Notes under the pieces: generated by a model | What the model was told of the DNA's origin: nothing | Seen by the model: the letters and a program-made list of their open reading frames with translations, nothing else | The model's database searches: none | Part shown: positions 12,168-23,989 of the stretch, in pieces | Layout: every line of letters starts with the position of its first letter | Position numbering within the stretch: the stretch's first letter is position 1 | Assembly (NCBI GenBank): GCA_948474755.1 | Contig: CAOLHI010001297.1 | Coordinates: 372,001-436,000 of the forward strand | DNA from: Ctenosaura bakeri | Lineage: Eukaryota; Chordata; Lepidosauria; Squamata; Iguanidae | DNA: 64,000 nt | Direction of reading: 5' to 3' | Program-made: the position numbers and the translations under genes

Positions 12168-12930
12168 ATTCATAGAATCATAGAGTTGGAAGAGATCACA
12201 ACAGCCACTGAGTCCAACCCCCTGCCATGCAGGAACACACACTCAAAGCACCACCAGCAAATGGCCATCTAGCCTTTGTTTAAAAATCTCCAAGGAAGGT
12301 GACCTCACCACATTCTGAGGTAGCATATTTCACTGTCAAATGGCTCTTAGCATCAGGAAGTTCTTCCTGACGTTTAGGTGAAATCTCTTTGCCTGTAGTT
12401 TGAATCCATTGATCTGTGTCCTACTCTCCAGAGCAGCAAAAAAGCAAGCTTGTTCCATCTTCAACAATATTTAAGCATGGCTTATCATGTCACCTCTTAA
12501 CCTTGTTTTTGTCAGGCTAAACATATCTAGCTCTCTAAGCTGCTCCTCATAGGGTATGGTTTCCAGACCCTTCACCATTTTGGTCACCCTCCTCTGGACA
12601 TGTTCTAGTATGTCAATATCATTCTTGAACGGTGGTCCCCTTGAATTGTTGTGTCCAGAACTGGACACAGTATTCCAGGTGAGGTCTAAGTAAAGCAGAA
12701 CAGAGTGGTATTATTACTTCCCTTGATTTTGACACTATACTCCTATTAATGCATTGATTTTTATAGCTGCTGCATCACAGTTGATTCATGCTTAGCTTGT
12801 GGTCCACTAAGACTCTTAGAACCCTTTCACATGTGTCACCCATCCTATATCTGTGCACTTCATTCGTTCTTCCTAAGTGCAGTACCCTATATTTCTGTCT
12901 GTTAATATTCAACCAGTCAGAAACCATAGA
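12168..12930 (-). mobile_element. CR1 LINE, 3' end of ORF2 plus 3' UTR
   Basis: Read on the minus strand, this is a CR1 ORF2 C-terminus and 3' end. The lower-coordinate terminus has the CATAGAATCATAGAGTTGG signature. The best open piece (12471-12668) includes [15 protein letters not shown] and [14 protein letters not shown], conserved C-terminal blocks of CR1 reverse transcriptase. The copy is 5'-truncated, as is usual for CR1, and broken by stops and frameshifts. Confidence 0.9.
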
Positions 12931-13284
12931 ATTCTAAACATTCTAACATCTTGGCCTATGCTGGTTCACAGCAGACTTCAAATGAAGCTACATTCATTTT
13001 CAAAAGAGCAGGCCTCTAATTAATCATAGGAAAGTCATGAAAAGAGATATCGCAGGTACTTCCAGAACATGACAGGATCTCAAGTTGTTAGAACATGGTT
13101 GTCAGAGGAAGACACAGAGAACAATCTTTATTTCTTTATAAGAATAAGGCAGCTTCCTTTTTTCCTTTCATTGTAAAGAACTCTGGATTAGTTGTAGGTA
13201 TCTTTATGAGGCAGAAATGGCTAAGATGGGTAGTGTAATTCTAAGCTGCATCAAATAAAGAGCATAAAAAGTTATTTATTTTAC
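12931..13284. other. Unassigned sequence between CR1 fragments
   Basis: Nothing recognised beyond AT-rich background. Confidence 0.5.
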
Positions 13285-13862
13285 TTCTGTCACCCCTCCC
13301 CTGGAATACTGATTCTTGCCCTGAGCATCACATTTAAGCAGGATATCAACAGGCTGAAATATATTCAGAGAAGAACAAGAGAGAGAATGAAGGACCTGCA
13401 ACTAAGACCTATGGGAATTTGTTGTCACAATAGAGTTGCAGGGCTTAAAACTGGAGATGGCTCTAGTACCTGTGAAGGGGATTTAGAAAAGGGAATTTCA
13501 GCAGTTGTTGCTTGTCACACAACCAAGTAATAACTTGCTGAACTCCCCTCTTCTACACAACTGTTAAAGGTACAGGAGCCTTCTCCAGCAAGCCTGAAAA
13601 CAAAGGAGAAATTTGGTTTGTTCTTGCTCCAGAAAGCAGAACCTGACCTGTGGATTCTAATTACAGGAAGCCAGATTTAGACAAAATGTTGGGAAATAAT
13701 TCCTAATGGTACCAGCTGTTTGACAGTGAGACAGTATGTCTTAGAAGGGGGTGGACTCATTTCATTTAAGGTTCCAAAGCAGAGGTTGGACTGTTTCTTG
13801 TCATGGGTAGTGGGCTGGATTAGATGACCTTTAAGGTCCTTTCTAACTCTGTGATTCTAATC
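13285..13862 (+). mobile_element. Degraded CR1 LINE 3' fragment with an inserted inverted repeat
   Basis: At 13285-13420 the DNA aligns with the CR1 ORF2 block around the LEYC...W and FKKDIDKLE...QRR motifs, heavily frameshifted. At 13742-13862 it aligns with the CR1 3' end (GGTTGGACT..., GATGACCTTTAAGGTCC, ending in TCTAACTCTGTGATTCTAAT). The interval holds unrelated sequence including the inverted repeat at 13486-13560. It is older than the other CR1 copies by eye. Confidence 0.6.
13486..13560. repeat. Short palindromic repeat, copy 1 of 2
   Basis: GGGAATTTCAGCAGTTGTT is followed, about 20 bases on, by its inverted partner AATAACTTGCTGAACTCCCC and then TCTTCTACACA. The same unit occurs at 32861-32938. 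Probably a MITE-like fold or part of a longer element that I cannot name. Confidence 0.6.
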
Positions 13863-15100
13863 ACCTACAGAAAAAAAAATCCAATTTATGCCAAGACTTC
13901 AATGCATATTATGTATAAAAAGAAATATCCTGTTTAAATGACACACACAGAGCAAATGTTGCAAATTTAAAGCAGGTAGAAATTTGTACAGATGGCATTG
14001 CATGTGGAACATTTGTGCCATCTTTCACCCACTATGATGCTTATTAAAAGAACACAAACATCAGATTGTCATGACAGCAAAACTGTTTGATATGTTGCAG
14101 CTTGTACAGTCCATTCCCAGAAGTGTGTGTTTCAACAGGATGGACCCGGACACCTGTGGAGTTTGACAGCTAGGTCCTAATGTCTGCAATTCATTCAGAC
14201 TGTAGTTCTAGTGGTGCTAAGCCAGTCATGGGATTACTTTTATTGTTTCCTCAAACTTTATCTCTGTTCGAGCTTCCCCTTACTTCCAGAAAATCTCATT
14301 TGGCATGTGTGGGAAGAAAATACAAACTTAATGGCTGACATCCTGCATCACACATGCTTTGTGTGCAAGCTCTGCTTATCTCTCCCCTTGGTAGCTGTCA
14401 AACGCTGGGAGAGCTTGCAGAGGAGATGGGAGGAGATGACTCAGAAGATGAAGAAGTGGCAATCTCAACCACAAGGGGAAAAGTAACAAACGGTACTCCC
14501 TTGTTTTCTCTTCCCCCACAGCTGAGACTAGCTGCTACTTTGTCTCCTGTATTTCATTGCTTCTGGCTGGTCCAGCAAAAGCCATTAACAGTAACCCCTG
14601 GGGACTGACAGCTACCTTGACACTTAATAGTTCTTTGTACACCCTCCAGAAAAAAAAGCATGTATGCATGTAATTTAAGGTTGTATGTGCATGTTGCCCC
14701 AAGAAGATTCAAGCTAATACAGAATCTAACAAACAGTTTTAGAGAACGCTTTTTTAACTTTGTTTCTCTGTGGCCCTCTGCCTGTGGACAGCCTGTACCC
14801 ATGATTAAAAGCTGATAAGGATGCACAAATAGGCTCCACTTCCAAGATTCCTGGATATATGAGTACCTGTAAAGTCCTTTGCCTGTCTAACACTGAAGTT
14901 GGCAAGGAGGGTTTTAAAAACACAACAATTGTGGCATACTGATATTCCTGAAATGATCCCAGTCTTGTGCTCTGATATTGTGCAATTATAGCCATCCTAA
15001 CTAGAGAGTAAGCCTCACCGAGGTCAGTGAAGTTGACTTCTCAGTAATCATGCTAGGACTACAGTCTTAGTCCTAAACTGAAATCTTATTTGGAGCTGAT
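13863..15100. other. Unassigned sequence
   Basis: No gene or repeat recognised. The frames at 14211-14486 and 14354-14608 overlap each other and lack any domain. Confidence 0.5.
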
Positions 15101-15124
15101 AAAATAAAATAAAATAAAATATAG

Positions 15125-15161
<37 letters not shown>

Positions 15162-15175
15162 TTATTTATTTATTC
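15101..15175. repeat. Compound microsatellite (AAAAT)n-(CTAT)n-(TTTA)n
   Basis: Four AAAAT units (15101-15120), about nine CTAT units (15126-15160) and a short TTTA run. It sits at the tail of an antisense LINE 3' end, the usual place for such seeds. Confidence 0.95.
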
Positions 15176-15235
15176 GTATACCGCCTCTCCATATGGATTG
15201 AGGTGGCGAACAAAGTTCTTCCAGCATACTTACGT
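15160..15235 (-). mobile_element. LINE 3' terminus, L3/CR1-like (antisense)
   Basis: TTTATTTATTTATTCGTATACCGCC followed by TCTCCATATGGATTGAGGTGGCGAAC resembles the reverse complement of squamate L3-type 3' ends ('...GGCGGTATAAAAATAAATAAATA'). Only the extreme 3' end is recognisable. Confidence 0.5.
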
Positions 15236-15984
15236 TGAGCAAACATGGATGTCAGGGAGGGGAATGGTGGGAATATGAGGGGTTTACCTGATGTAATTCC
15301 TGTGAATTATTGATTTGGCCCAATGGGTGGGGAAATCTTTAGAGAGATGCAGTATTTACTGCTTTATTTGGAGAGAGAGCAATCCAGAAGAGAGGAGCAG
15401 TGTTTGCTAGCGATAAGAATGGGGCCCACATCACATTGAAATAAGTAATATCATTTTAATGTATGGATTCAGGAGGCAATGGAAGGGTGAATTTCCTATA
15501 GTGTATTTTGTATTCTTTCTTTGTATCATTTATGTATTTTCATTTAAGGTTTCTGAGGTTGCCCACAATACCTATGAACAACAAGATTTATGCAAGCAAG
15601 TTAGACACCTTCTTGCAAGCAACTCCTGCTTTTCAGGGTGCATGGAACTTTGGAAGACTGTATAAGTGTTGGATTTAGTTTAAAAGATGCAGCACTATTG
15701 CTGTGTTTTATGCTTGTAGAAAGACAACAGTGGAAACAGTTTGGATACACACACACAACCATATGTATACACACACACACTGTTTCCACTTTTGCAATTT
15801 TGTGCTGGTAATATTCATTTGTAAGTGACTCCACACACCCCAAAGAAGTGGTAGGTTGGCATACTCTTGTGCCTCCCTCCACTAATCAGTGACCCTTTGG
15901 TTCAGGAGACAGAGCAGTGCCCAGCACCATCTGATCAAGAGTGTAGCTATGGGGAGAGAATGAAATGAGGATATTGCCCACCCA
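15236..15984. other. Unassigned sequence with two (CA)n runs
   Basis: Short CA runs at about 15747-15758 and 15769-15780. No gene seen. Confidence 0.5.
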
Positions 15985-16180
15985 CCCCCCGGTAAGAATT
16001 ATGTCACCCAGAAGAATTTTCCTTCAGTCCCCAAATTTCTAGCATTGCAGGCAGTGAGACCTTGAAGATTTTAACATCTAGAACTCATTTTTTGCTATGT
16101 TATCATTCCCTTGGTAACTTTGTCTGCTCCTTTTCTTTGGATGCCAAAACTGTATTTCTAAATGTTCAACTGAAATTTAA
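15985..16180 (+). repeat. Inverted-repeat family, copy 1 of 2
   Basis: Contains GAATTTTCCTTCAGTCCCC, AAATTTCTAGCATTGCAG, then CTTTGTCTGCTCCTTTTC and TTTGGATGCCAAAACTGTAT. The copy at 43570-43830 has the same blocks, with the middle block in opposite orientation and the outer arm present twice, inverted. It looks like a MITE-type family that I cannot name. Confidence 0.65.
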
Positions 16181-17632
16181 GTTACTGTAATGCTAATAAT
16201 TAGAGGACACAAGGAAAATTTCATGGAAGGGGGATGAATTTTTCTTTGGGTGAGCAATACCATCATTTTGGGCCCCCTCCATAGCTGCACCCCACATTTG
16301 GCTACTATTACACAGCTGGGCAACCATTCCTGGATACCTTCTTGTGCCACATCCATAAAGGCACTTCTGTTGTTGTAACCCACCAATTATACGTCTTATC
16401 ACCAAGGGGATTCTGGCCTGGATCTCAGCTGCCACCATCAAACACAACAGGTAAGCCTGGATTCAGTGTGCTAAAGCCATTTGCTCTGAAAGCTTGGAAC
16501 AGGCGCAAACAATCAGGAAGAGAGTGCATTCTGGGCAAGAGGCCGCTTGTCTGAAGAAGTAGCCAAACAGACTAGGCAATCTGACCTGTAAAATGCTTGA
16601 CTGTTGCTGTGAAAACTGGATAGCTGTAGACAAACATCTTTCACTTGAAAAAGAAAGAGAAAATGTAGCATAAAATGGAACAAAACAAAAGATTACTTAG
16701 GCTAATGCATTTCTTCACTACTTGGCTGAGATGTAATTACCAAGCTCAGAAGTGACATGTTCTGCAGACCTTTGTTCAAGTCTTAGCAAAGAGTCCTGAA
16801 CAGCACTGATTGCATGCCTGCTAGGCCATCCTGACCTGGATCAGCTCCAGTCAAGCCATGTCTGTAATGTAGGCATTAGACCAAATCCCCAGAGGAGAGA
16901 AGACTGTGTTATCAGTCTTGCCTCATTTTAAAACCTTTACAGTGATGGGTAAATATTTCAGTTCTACTTTCTCATGAAACTGGATTTGATTTAAAAAAAA
17001 CCCTCAAGTTCATTCTATCACAAATCTGATAAAATTTGTGACTTTCAGCAAATCTTTCAAAAAGATATGGGCAGAAATCCTAGATCAGATACTTAGCTAG
17101 GTATACTTAACTTCAAAGTGTCTCTTCGTCCACCCTCTCCAATCCTGCTTACTAGGCATCAGTCATTGTGAGTGATGGAGATCTGTTCTTATTTCAGGTG
17201 CAGCAGACTGATGTTTCCACCTCCTCCTGCCAGCAATCTTTGATGCAACTATCAGAGGCAAGATCCTTGTCATAATTCCTCCTTGCATTGGAGATCACTG
17301 ACAAGAGGAAGGTGGAAATATCAGCCTCAACTTTGAGTTATGCATTTGTGACCAGCAAAATTCAGTACTAGAGGTACAAAACAGACTTGCTGGTACACCT
17401 GAGCATTTTCTTGAATCAGGTCATCTTACCTGCAGTATGAGTATTTGGTACTTTCCTTGAGAAGTCTCACCTCTGATATAAAACCAATACGTCAATGGGA
17501 TGTAGGGGTTTTTGTTCTTCTCTCATAAAAAGTGAAGTCTAAATATAGTTCTTGCAAAATTACTGATTGCTGAAAATAATAACAGGCTGGTTTCTTAGGG
17601 GATCATGTTGTGACTTCTCTATAACCGGATTG
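16181..17632. other. Unassigned sequence
   Basis: No gene or known repeat recognised. Frames of 60-84 residues overlap on both strands without domains. Confidence 0.5.
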
Positions 17633-17633
17633 G

Positions 17634-17702
17634 GCAAAGTATGGGCTTCCAAATATTGTTGGACTTCAACTCCCATCAACCCTAGCCAGCACAGACCACT
17701 GT
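17634..17702 (+). mobile_element. hAT-like MITE fragment (same family as 37027-37161)
   Basis: GATTGGGCAAAGTATGGGC, TCCAAATATTGTTGGACTTC and AACTCCCATCAACCCTAGCC follow the order of a common squamate MITE ('GTGGCCCTCCAGATGTTGCTGGACTCCAACTCCCATCAGCCC'). Only the left half is present. Confidence 0.6.
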
Positions 17703-18049
17703 GACAAATTCTGAGCACTTTACTTCAGCACCGACAGGAGGGGAATATTTTGGCTATTCCTATTCTATAGGATGGCCTCAAAGCTCAGTGTAGGGATGGA
17801 AGGAATGTTCATTGTTATACATTCCCCACCGACCCATCCATCCAAAAAGGGAGGGTGTCTGACACTCAGGAAACCTGGTTAGGAAGAAAATTAAGCAATG
17901 AGAATTTTGTGCTGTTTTTGCCCAGTATTTGCAACTCCTGAAGTATTGCCAGAATTTATTTTGTACAGAAATATATGTGGAGTTCTCGTATGAGAACTGT
18001 GGGATTGTGCACAAAACAAACAAAAACCACTATTTTCAGACAGTCACAC
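17703..18049. other. Unassigned sequence
   Basis: Nothing recognised. Confidence 0.4.
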
Positions 18050-18370
18050 TTGTTTTTGTGCAATATTTTTATTTTCTATACCAAACTCAGTGATGTAGTA
18101 CAACAAAAATTTTGCACAAAGGATCTTGTGTAAAATACAACTACCTTGCACATACCTCCCCCCCAAAAAAAACCCAGCCACATGTTTTTGTTCTGCTAGG
18201 CTGCTGTTTTTTGTACCAAGTTTTAATTGGCAAGATTTTGTTCCACAAGATTGCTATTTTTTTTTTTACATATCAAACAGCAATCCTGCACAATTAAAAA
18301 ATAATCACATGGCTATCCGGAAACAGTGTTTGTGTTGTTTCCAAAACCCACAAGTGTTATGCAAATATCA
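18050..18370. repeat. AT-rich dispersed repeat, copy 1 of 3 (GCAAGATTGCT motif)
   Basis: Shares an ordered set of motifs with 44765-45020 and more weakly with 36490-36800: a short GCAAGATT/GCAATCCTGCAC inverted pair, then CACATGGCTATCCGGAAACA and GTGTTTGTGTTG. Within each copy the motif recurs in both orientations, so single strands could fold. Family unknown. Confidence 0.5.
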
Positions 18371-18704
18371 TGTCTAGAATCCTGTATTAGTGACAACTAT
18401 TTAGTTAAATATATTTAGTTAAATATTTAGTTATTTAGTTAAACCTCTCTTGACTCAACTGATCCCCAACTTGCTGGACACATTATCCATCTGTGTTCTG
18501 ATCACCGACCAAATGGGATGCCTCCTCCCCATTGATGCCCGACAAAGTAGGTTGGAGGGAGGACTTATGATTGTGGCAGGAGAGTCAAATGAAAGTTAAC
18601 TAGATTTACTCCTCTGTAATTGTTTCATATTCACCACCACTACAGTGTCATGATTTTGAATTGATTGCCACAGTTGTAATTACCCTCAAATCTACTTTAC
18701 TGGG

Positions 18705-18795
18705 GATCAACTGCATAGGGAATGAGTGGTCCATTTTGCTGGTGATAAGAAAATGAGTCAGGATAGTGGGGGAGAATCAGGCCAGGAAAGGTTAC
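18705..18795 (+). repeat. Dispersed repeat, copy 2 of 2
   Basis: Partner of 4225-4340. It ends where the CR1 3' end begins, which suggests both belong to one older LINE-derived unit. Confidence 0.45.
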
Positions 18796-18912
18796 TTTAA
18801 ACAGAGGCTGGATGTCCAACTGTCAGGTATGCTTTGATTGGGTATTCCTGCATTGGCAGGAGAGTGGACTGGATGGCTTTTGCAGTATCCTCCAACTCTA
18901 TGATTCTGATTA
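18796..18912 (+). mobile_element. CR1 LINE 3' end
   Basis: AGAGGCTGGATGTCCAACTG, then GGTATGCTTTGATTGGGTAT, GGACTGGATGGC and CCAACTCTATGATTCTGAT are the ordered signature of the CR1 3' end. Only about 115 bp remain. Confidence 0.8.
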
Positions 18913-20866
18913 ATTCTATATTCCCAAGACACTTTGGGAGATGAGGAGGAACTGTGTAGAAATATTTGTTTCCTAGGCCACAGGGAGAAAACTGGAAATT
19001 TTTTTTCTCTACTTATAGGGACAAAATATTTTAAAATTAACATTCCTAGCTCAGTGAATGCAAAAGATATCTGATTAAAGCTACTTTGTCCAGTTAATAT
19101 GTCAATTACAGCACATGTTACTAAATATATCAAAAAGAACCAAGAAAATGCACAGACAATGATGGTCAAAGGGAACCTTTCCATTTTGTCTTGCGAATCA
19201 CATAAGGATGAATGTAATCAAGATTTGCTTAAGGACAGCTATTCATGCCATAGAGAAAGTTTTGTTGCATTTGCTTGCTATACACTTGTTACAGCTGATA
19301 ACCAGCACAGAGAGGGGGAAAACAAATGGGACCTTCTAATTAAGCATGAATATGGTTGCATATCCTGGCATCCAAACCTAGCATTACATGCTCACATATC
19401 TGGACTTGGCTGGATCAACCTGTCAGCTCTTTCTCCACATTTGATTCTTTTATGAAATCTGAGGATGTTTCCATGCAAAGTACGAAGAAATTTGTGAATA
19501 AAATCAAAGTGCAGTGAAGTTATCATCCACCTCTAAACTAGCACTTAGCTGATTGGGGAAAATGCTACCAATCAATTCCCTACAAGTCAAATATGGAGTC
19601 TTTATCTGCAGTGTTTATTCAAAGCGTTCTAGACATTCTAGTGATCAGAGCATAATGCTACATTTCCCCTTCCTTTAGAGTCAACACTTTCATATGAACT
19701 TTTTGACAACAATTCCTGCTTTCAGCTGTCTCTTTCCTTTGTCCTATAAGTTCACCTGACTGCATATCAGGGCTAATTCTGCACAAAATCAATGACTTTA
19801 GGACAAATGCTTCTTTCTGTGATTACTTGGGTAGGAACTGGGAAATGAGCTTAACACATGCTTAAAAATGAATGAAGAACTATGAATAACTTTGTGCAGA
19901 AAAGATGGACAGAAATCGGGATCAGGTCCCCCTGACTAGATGAAGGGCAAACAAAACATATAATCAATACAGAAAGAGTACACCAACTTCCATAGTAGGG
20001 TTTAGGCACTTCCCAAAGCCAAGATCCTTATCAAATAGAACAGTGTCAAACCAAAGACAGTCTTGGAATTGCTTCATATTTGTCTAGTACTTGACTGTTT
20101 GTGTGAAGGGCATGACGGAAGGCCAAAAACAAAAGTAGAGGTGATGCAAAAGAGAGCATCATTCCATGCTATTCTTCAGAGGTGGAGTAATGACTTCATC
20201 CAGTGGAGAACTGAGGAATTGCTTTGCTGGCATGTGAATGAGGTGATAATGTGGCTTTCAAGATTTTTAAAGATGGTTTAGCAGTTGAAAAATTGCAGCA
20301 ATAATTAAGCAAAGGAAAGATATATCTGTCTTTTCTTTGCTGAAGTTTCTTCTTATTTCTACTTATTTATTTTGACTTATCTCTACTTATTTATTGGATT
20401 TGAGAAATGACCCATAAAATAGATTTCTTTAACAGCTGCAGAGTCCAGTTTAAAACATAATACTAATTATATCTGAAATACAGTAAGATCATTATCAAAG
20501 AATAAATCCAGCAGAACATAAACCCAAGTAGTCACAGAACAATGATGATAACTAATAATATAGGAAGAAAAATGAAAACACTTGTACAGTCCAAGAGCAA
20601 AAGCCACACTGCATTCACTGAAGAAGTGGCTCTTAAATACAAAAGTGCTAATATATGAAGTGGCAGAAAGCAAGGCAATATTAGTCTTGTACTGAAAAGA
20701 CCTAGGAAAAAGTAAGAACCTCATGTGTGATAGCACCCTAGAACCAGGGGGTAGGAGAGGCACCACTGAAAAAAGTCCTACGTGTCATAGCTTCCACCAA
20801 AGCTTCAGAATTATGCAGTATGTAAAGGAGGTCTTCTGTGGATGATCTTAAGGTATGTACTAAGGT
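18913..20866. other. Unassigned sequence
   Basis: No gene or named repeat recognised. The frames at 18792-19184 and 19099-19455 overlap on opposite strands and have no domain. The first runs through the CR1 tail. Confidence 0.5.
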
Positions 20867-20867
20867 T

Positions 20868-21085
20868 GAGCCCTGGTGGCACAGTGGTTAAATGCCAGTA
20901 CTGCAGCCACAAGGTTGTGAGTTCAATCCTGCCAGGCTCCAGGCTGACTCATCCTTCTGCGGATCCGTAAAATGAGTACCCAGCTTGTTGGGGACAATTA
21001 TCTAAATACATTTTGTAAACCACTTAGGTAGTGCTTAGCTGGTAAGCAGTGTAGAAATACACATGCTATTGCTATTGTTATTGCC
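20868..21085 (+). mobile_element. tRNA-derived SINE (ACA-type)
   Basis: Starts GAGCCCTGGTGGCACAGTGG, a tRNA-like box A, with box B-like GTTCAATCCTG at about 20921. The body contains AAAATGAGTACCCAGCTTGT and GGGGACAATTATCTA, and ends with TGTAAACCACTTAG, a GGTAAGCAGTGTAGAAAT block and a CTATTG tail. This order matches the Anolis-type ACA SINE. Essentially full length and transcribed rightward by design. Confidence 0.85.
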
Positions 21086-21222
21086 TTATAGATCAAAACT
21101 GACATTTTGCATTAGAACCAGAACATAATCAGGTGCCAATACAGACTAGATTTGTATATTATGAAAATTTTCCAGAGAGACAAATAGCCATGTTCAGTGG
21201 ATAGCAAAACAACAACAACAAC

Positions 21223-21364
21223 AAAGAGTTTTGTGGCACCTTAAAGATTAAAACATATTATTTGGTGTCAGCTTTCATGAACTTCTGTATCTGATGAAGT
21301 AGGCTAGAATCCACAGAAGCTTATGAGAAATAAATTAATCTTTAAGGTGTCACAGGATTCTTTG
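21223..21364. mobile_element. Palindromic MITE, about 140 bp
   Basis: Left arm GAGTTTTGTGGCACCTTAAA and right arm TTTAAGGTGTCACAGGATTC are inverted copies. The middle contains TGAACTTCTGTATCTGATGA. Similar palindromes ('GGCACCTTAAAGACTAAC...') are widespread in reptile genomes. An ACAACAACA run precedes it. The superfamily is not settled. Confidence 0.7.
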
Positions 21365-22555
21365 TGATTCTTTTCCTTTTGGTTGGCAATTTAAGTAGTA
21401 ATTGCAAGGTGATTTACATTTCCAATTAACGCCTCACCATTTTATTAAGGCTGCCTGAAGACTTTTCCTTAAATGTTGTTGTATTTCAGAAGCTGAACCT
21501 ATGTGGTCAGAAGTAAGCATCATCATATTCAGTGGAGCCCCCCTCCCTCCCCAGAAACTGTTCATAGCATTCCAGGAATATTGATCCTAATAAAAAGTAT
21601 TATGAAGTGTAGTGTTGCTCTTTTTCAGGTTGCGTGTGTGGTCAACAAAACTCCCTTCTTTGGGGCTCTATCAGTGGCATCTCCTTGATGACATGATTCT
21701 CTCGGTCACCTCCTACACTCTATCATTTATCTTACTCCTCCTGAGCACAAGCTGAATAACCATCCAATACTCTGACTGCATTCAGACTTTAATTCTACTG
21801 CAGATTTAGATATTTTATGGATTGCTGACCTATGTTAAAGCTGACTTTCAAGAGAACAAAGTGGACTATGTTCAAAGAACATGATGGGGGGAAAAAGAAA
21901 AGCAGAAAAGAACTCGGAGTGAAACAGCTTCAAAAAGATCATCGGTGTGAATGTCCAGAGGACAATAACCTCTTTTACAGAAATTCAATTACTAATTATG
22001 TTTTTATACCTTTTAGCGAGCTAGATTCCCCCCTCCCCTTTTAAGTACAAGAGAAGTATATAGCAACTTTAATGGAACTCTGTGGTAATTGGACAATCAG
22101 CTATCTGTCGTATCAGCATTCCTTAATCTTCATTGTATGACTTATATAATGGAATAGATGTGTTGTTCTTGTAACAGAAAGGTAACTCTCTAATTTATCT
22201 ACTTCAGTAGCATCTTATTATCTGGAACTTGCTTTTTACATCAATAGAATTATGTCTTGTAATGTCATGTTTAAAATTTCAGTGCAAACTGAAAGATGCT
22301 TATATGCCCCCCCCCAAAAAAAAAAGTTTCAGAAAGACCAGGGAAGTTTGTTAGGATTCCACAAATCTCAACATCTCTCATTTGTTATATTTTGTGAAAG
22401 CCACAAGGAAGAAAAATTGATGCAGAGTGTATTAAATGCATAGCCAGTTCAGCTGTTACCTTGAGCTCTCATTCCTCAGCCAGCAATATGAAGAACCTTG
22501 AAACTCAGTGTTATAGTTCTCTCCTTACTACCATGAATTCAAGAGACGGGTAGCA
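21365..22555. other. Unassigned sequence
   Basis: No gene recognised. Homopolymer patches include C8A11 at about 22309-22326. Confidence 0.5.
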
Positions 22556-22745
22556 GCTGTTATGTATCTTCAAGTTGACTCCCACATATAACAATCCTAA
22601 TATGGGGCTTTCATGACCAGGAGGTTTCAATTGCCTTCCTGTAAAGCTCCAAGGTTCCCATTGCCTTCGTCTAAGGTTGAGAGAATGTGACTTGCCCAAG
22701 GTCACCCAGTGGGTTCCCAGAGTGAAATTCAAACTCTATTTTTCT
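22556..22745 (-). mobile_element. Sauria-type SINE (antisense)
   Basis: Reading the minus strand gives the SINE body: the tRNA-like head near 22720, CCACTGGGTGACCTTGGGCA near 22700 and the TCAACTTGAAGATACATAAC tail near 22560. The 3' tail resembles the Bov-B terminus, as known for Sauria SINEs. Diverged and partly deleted. Confidence 0.65.
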
Positions 22746-22792
22746 TGAGTCACCCAAGTAGATATGTTTGTAAACGTATGCTTTTTTCTCTG

Positions 22793-22992
22793 GGCCTTTT
22801 TGCACTACGCTGTTATAGTACTATTATTCCACTTTCAACATCCTGTGGAATTCTGAGATCTGTAGTTCGTTGAGGCCCAAGAGCTCTCTGGCTGAAAATT
22901 CTAAATTCCCCTTCGTAAACTGCAAACTTCAGGATTCCATGCGATGTTAAAAGTGGAATAATAGCACTATAACAGTGTAATGTGAAAAGGCC
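22793..22992. mobile_element. Palindromic MITE, 200 bp (PIF/Harbinger-like), copy 1
   Basis: Begins GGCCTTTTTGCAC and ends in GTGAAAAGGCC-type inverted sequence. The arms GCTGTTATAGTACTATTATT and AATAATAGCACTATAACAGT pair along most of their length. Flanks carry CTCTG on both sides (22788-22792, 22993-22997). Members of this family at 30249, 42251 and 55288 share the arms. Non-autonomous. Confidence 0.8.
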
Positions 22993-22999
22993 CTCTGTC

Positions 23000-23989
23000 T
23001 CAAAGGTGCTACAATATCCCTTTGAATATTCAACCACTAGCTACAGCTCTCTGTATAGGAGACAATCCTATTTAGATTCCATTTTTCCATTTTTTCCCCT
23101 GCAGCTTTAAACCAAGTAATCCGTTGCCAGGTAATGTGCACCATGACTAGAAGTTCTGCTGAATTTTAGATCTGGGAAGATATTTACAAAAACATCCTTG
23201 GTCATCAATGAATTTTCCAAGCTAATCAAAAGCTGGTCCAAGTTTATTGCTTTGGCTGGATCCTGTTGATGCCCCACACTGGTGTAAATATGTGGCAGTT
23301 GGAACAAAAAGGCTGCAGGCATAGCACTAGTGAAACAGTAATGAAGTATTGCAAAAAAAAAAAAAAAAAGGCTGTTCAGAGATGAAAGATTTTGTCTCCT
23401 GTCCTTCCCTACTGCTGTACAACCCTGGAAAAAGTACAAGCACTAGCATACTGCAGCAACAGCCCTCATTTTATTCAAAAGGTGGCTGTATGTCCTAGTT
23501 TACTAGGAGAAAATCCCCAGATTTTTACATCCTTGATAAGGAGGGAGGCACCCAGCTGAGAATATGGTCAGTTTACTGTATTGCATGCTGGGATGTTTTT
23601 GTGACAACACTGTTTGCATAAAAACCTTGGGCTTTTGCAGAAGATAGCTATTTCCTCTTCCCAAAGGGGGAAAAAAAAACAGTTTTTGTTATAACCAAAT
23701 TTTGTTTCCATAAAAAGTCTACCACAACACTACCTTTCTGTTGTGATGTGATTGTATGTTCCTGTGAGGAAAGAGGCTATGCTGACAGCATGTCAGAAAA
23801 CCTTTTGCTGGGAAATCAGACTAAATGTGGCAACACCTACTGGGTAGCAACAGTAATGCAGAGTGACACTGGTGAAGGGTTTCACATAGACAATGGCAGT
23901 GGCCCCATGGCTAAAACTTGTTAGTACTGCATAAAAGGAGCCCCAATAATCCCCCTTTGAATGTTTTTAACCATCAAAAATCTGTAATG
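23000..23989. other. Unassigned sequence
   Basis: A poly(A) run lies at 23351-23369. The 110-residue minus-strand frame at 23107-23439 includes the encoded run and is not a gene. No repeat recognised. Confidence 0.5.

Noticed and set aside
15126..15160. Regular short repeats as a possible CRISPR array
   Set aside because: These are tetranucleotide microsatellites without spacers, and the DNA is vertebrate.
20921..20930. Possible tRNA gene from a box B match
   Set aside because: The box A and box B belong to a tRNA-derived SINE. The sequence downstream does not fold into a tRNA and matches the SINE body.
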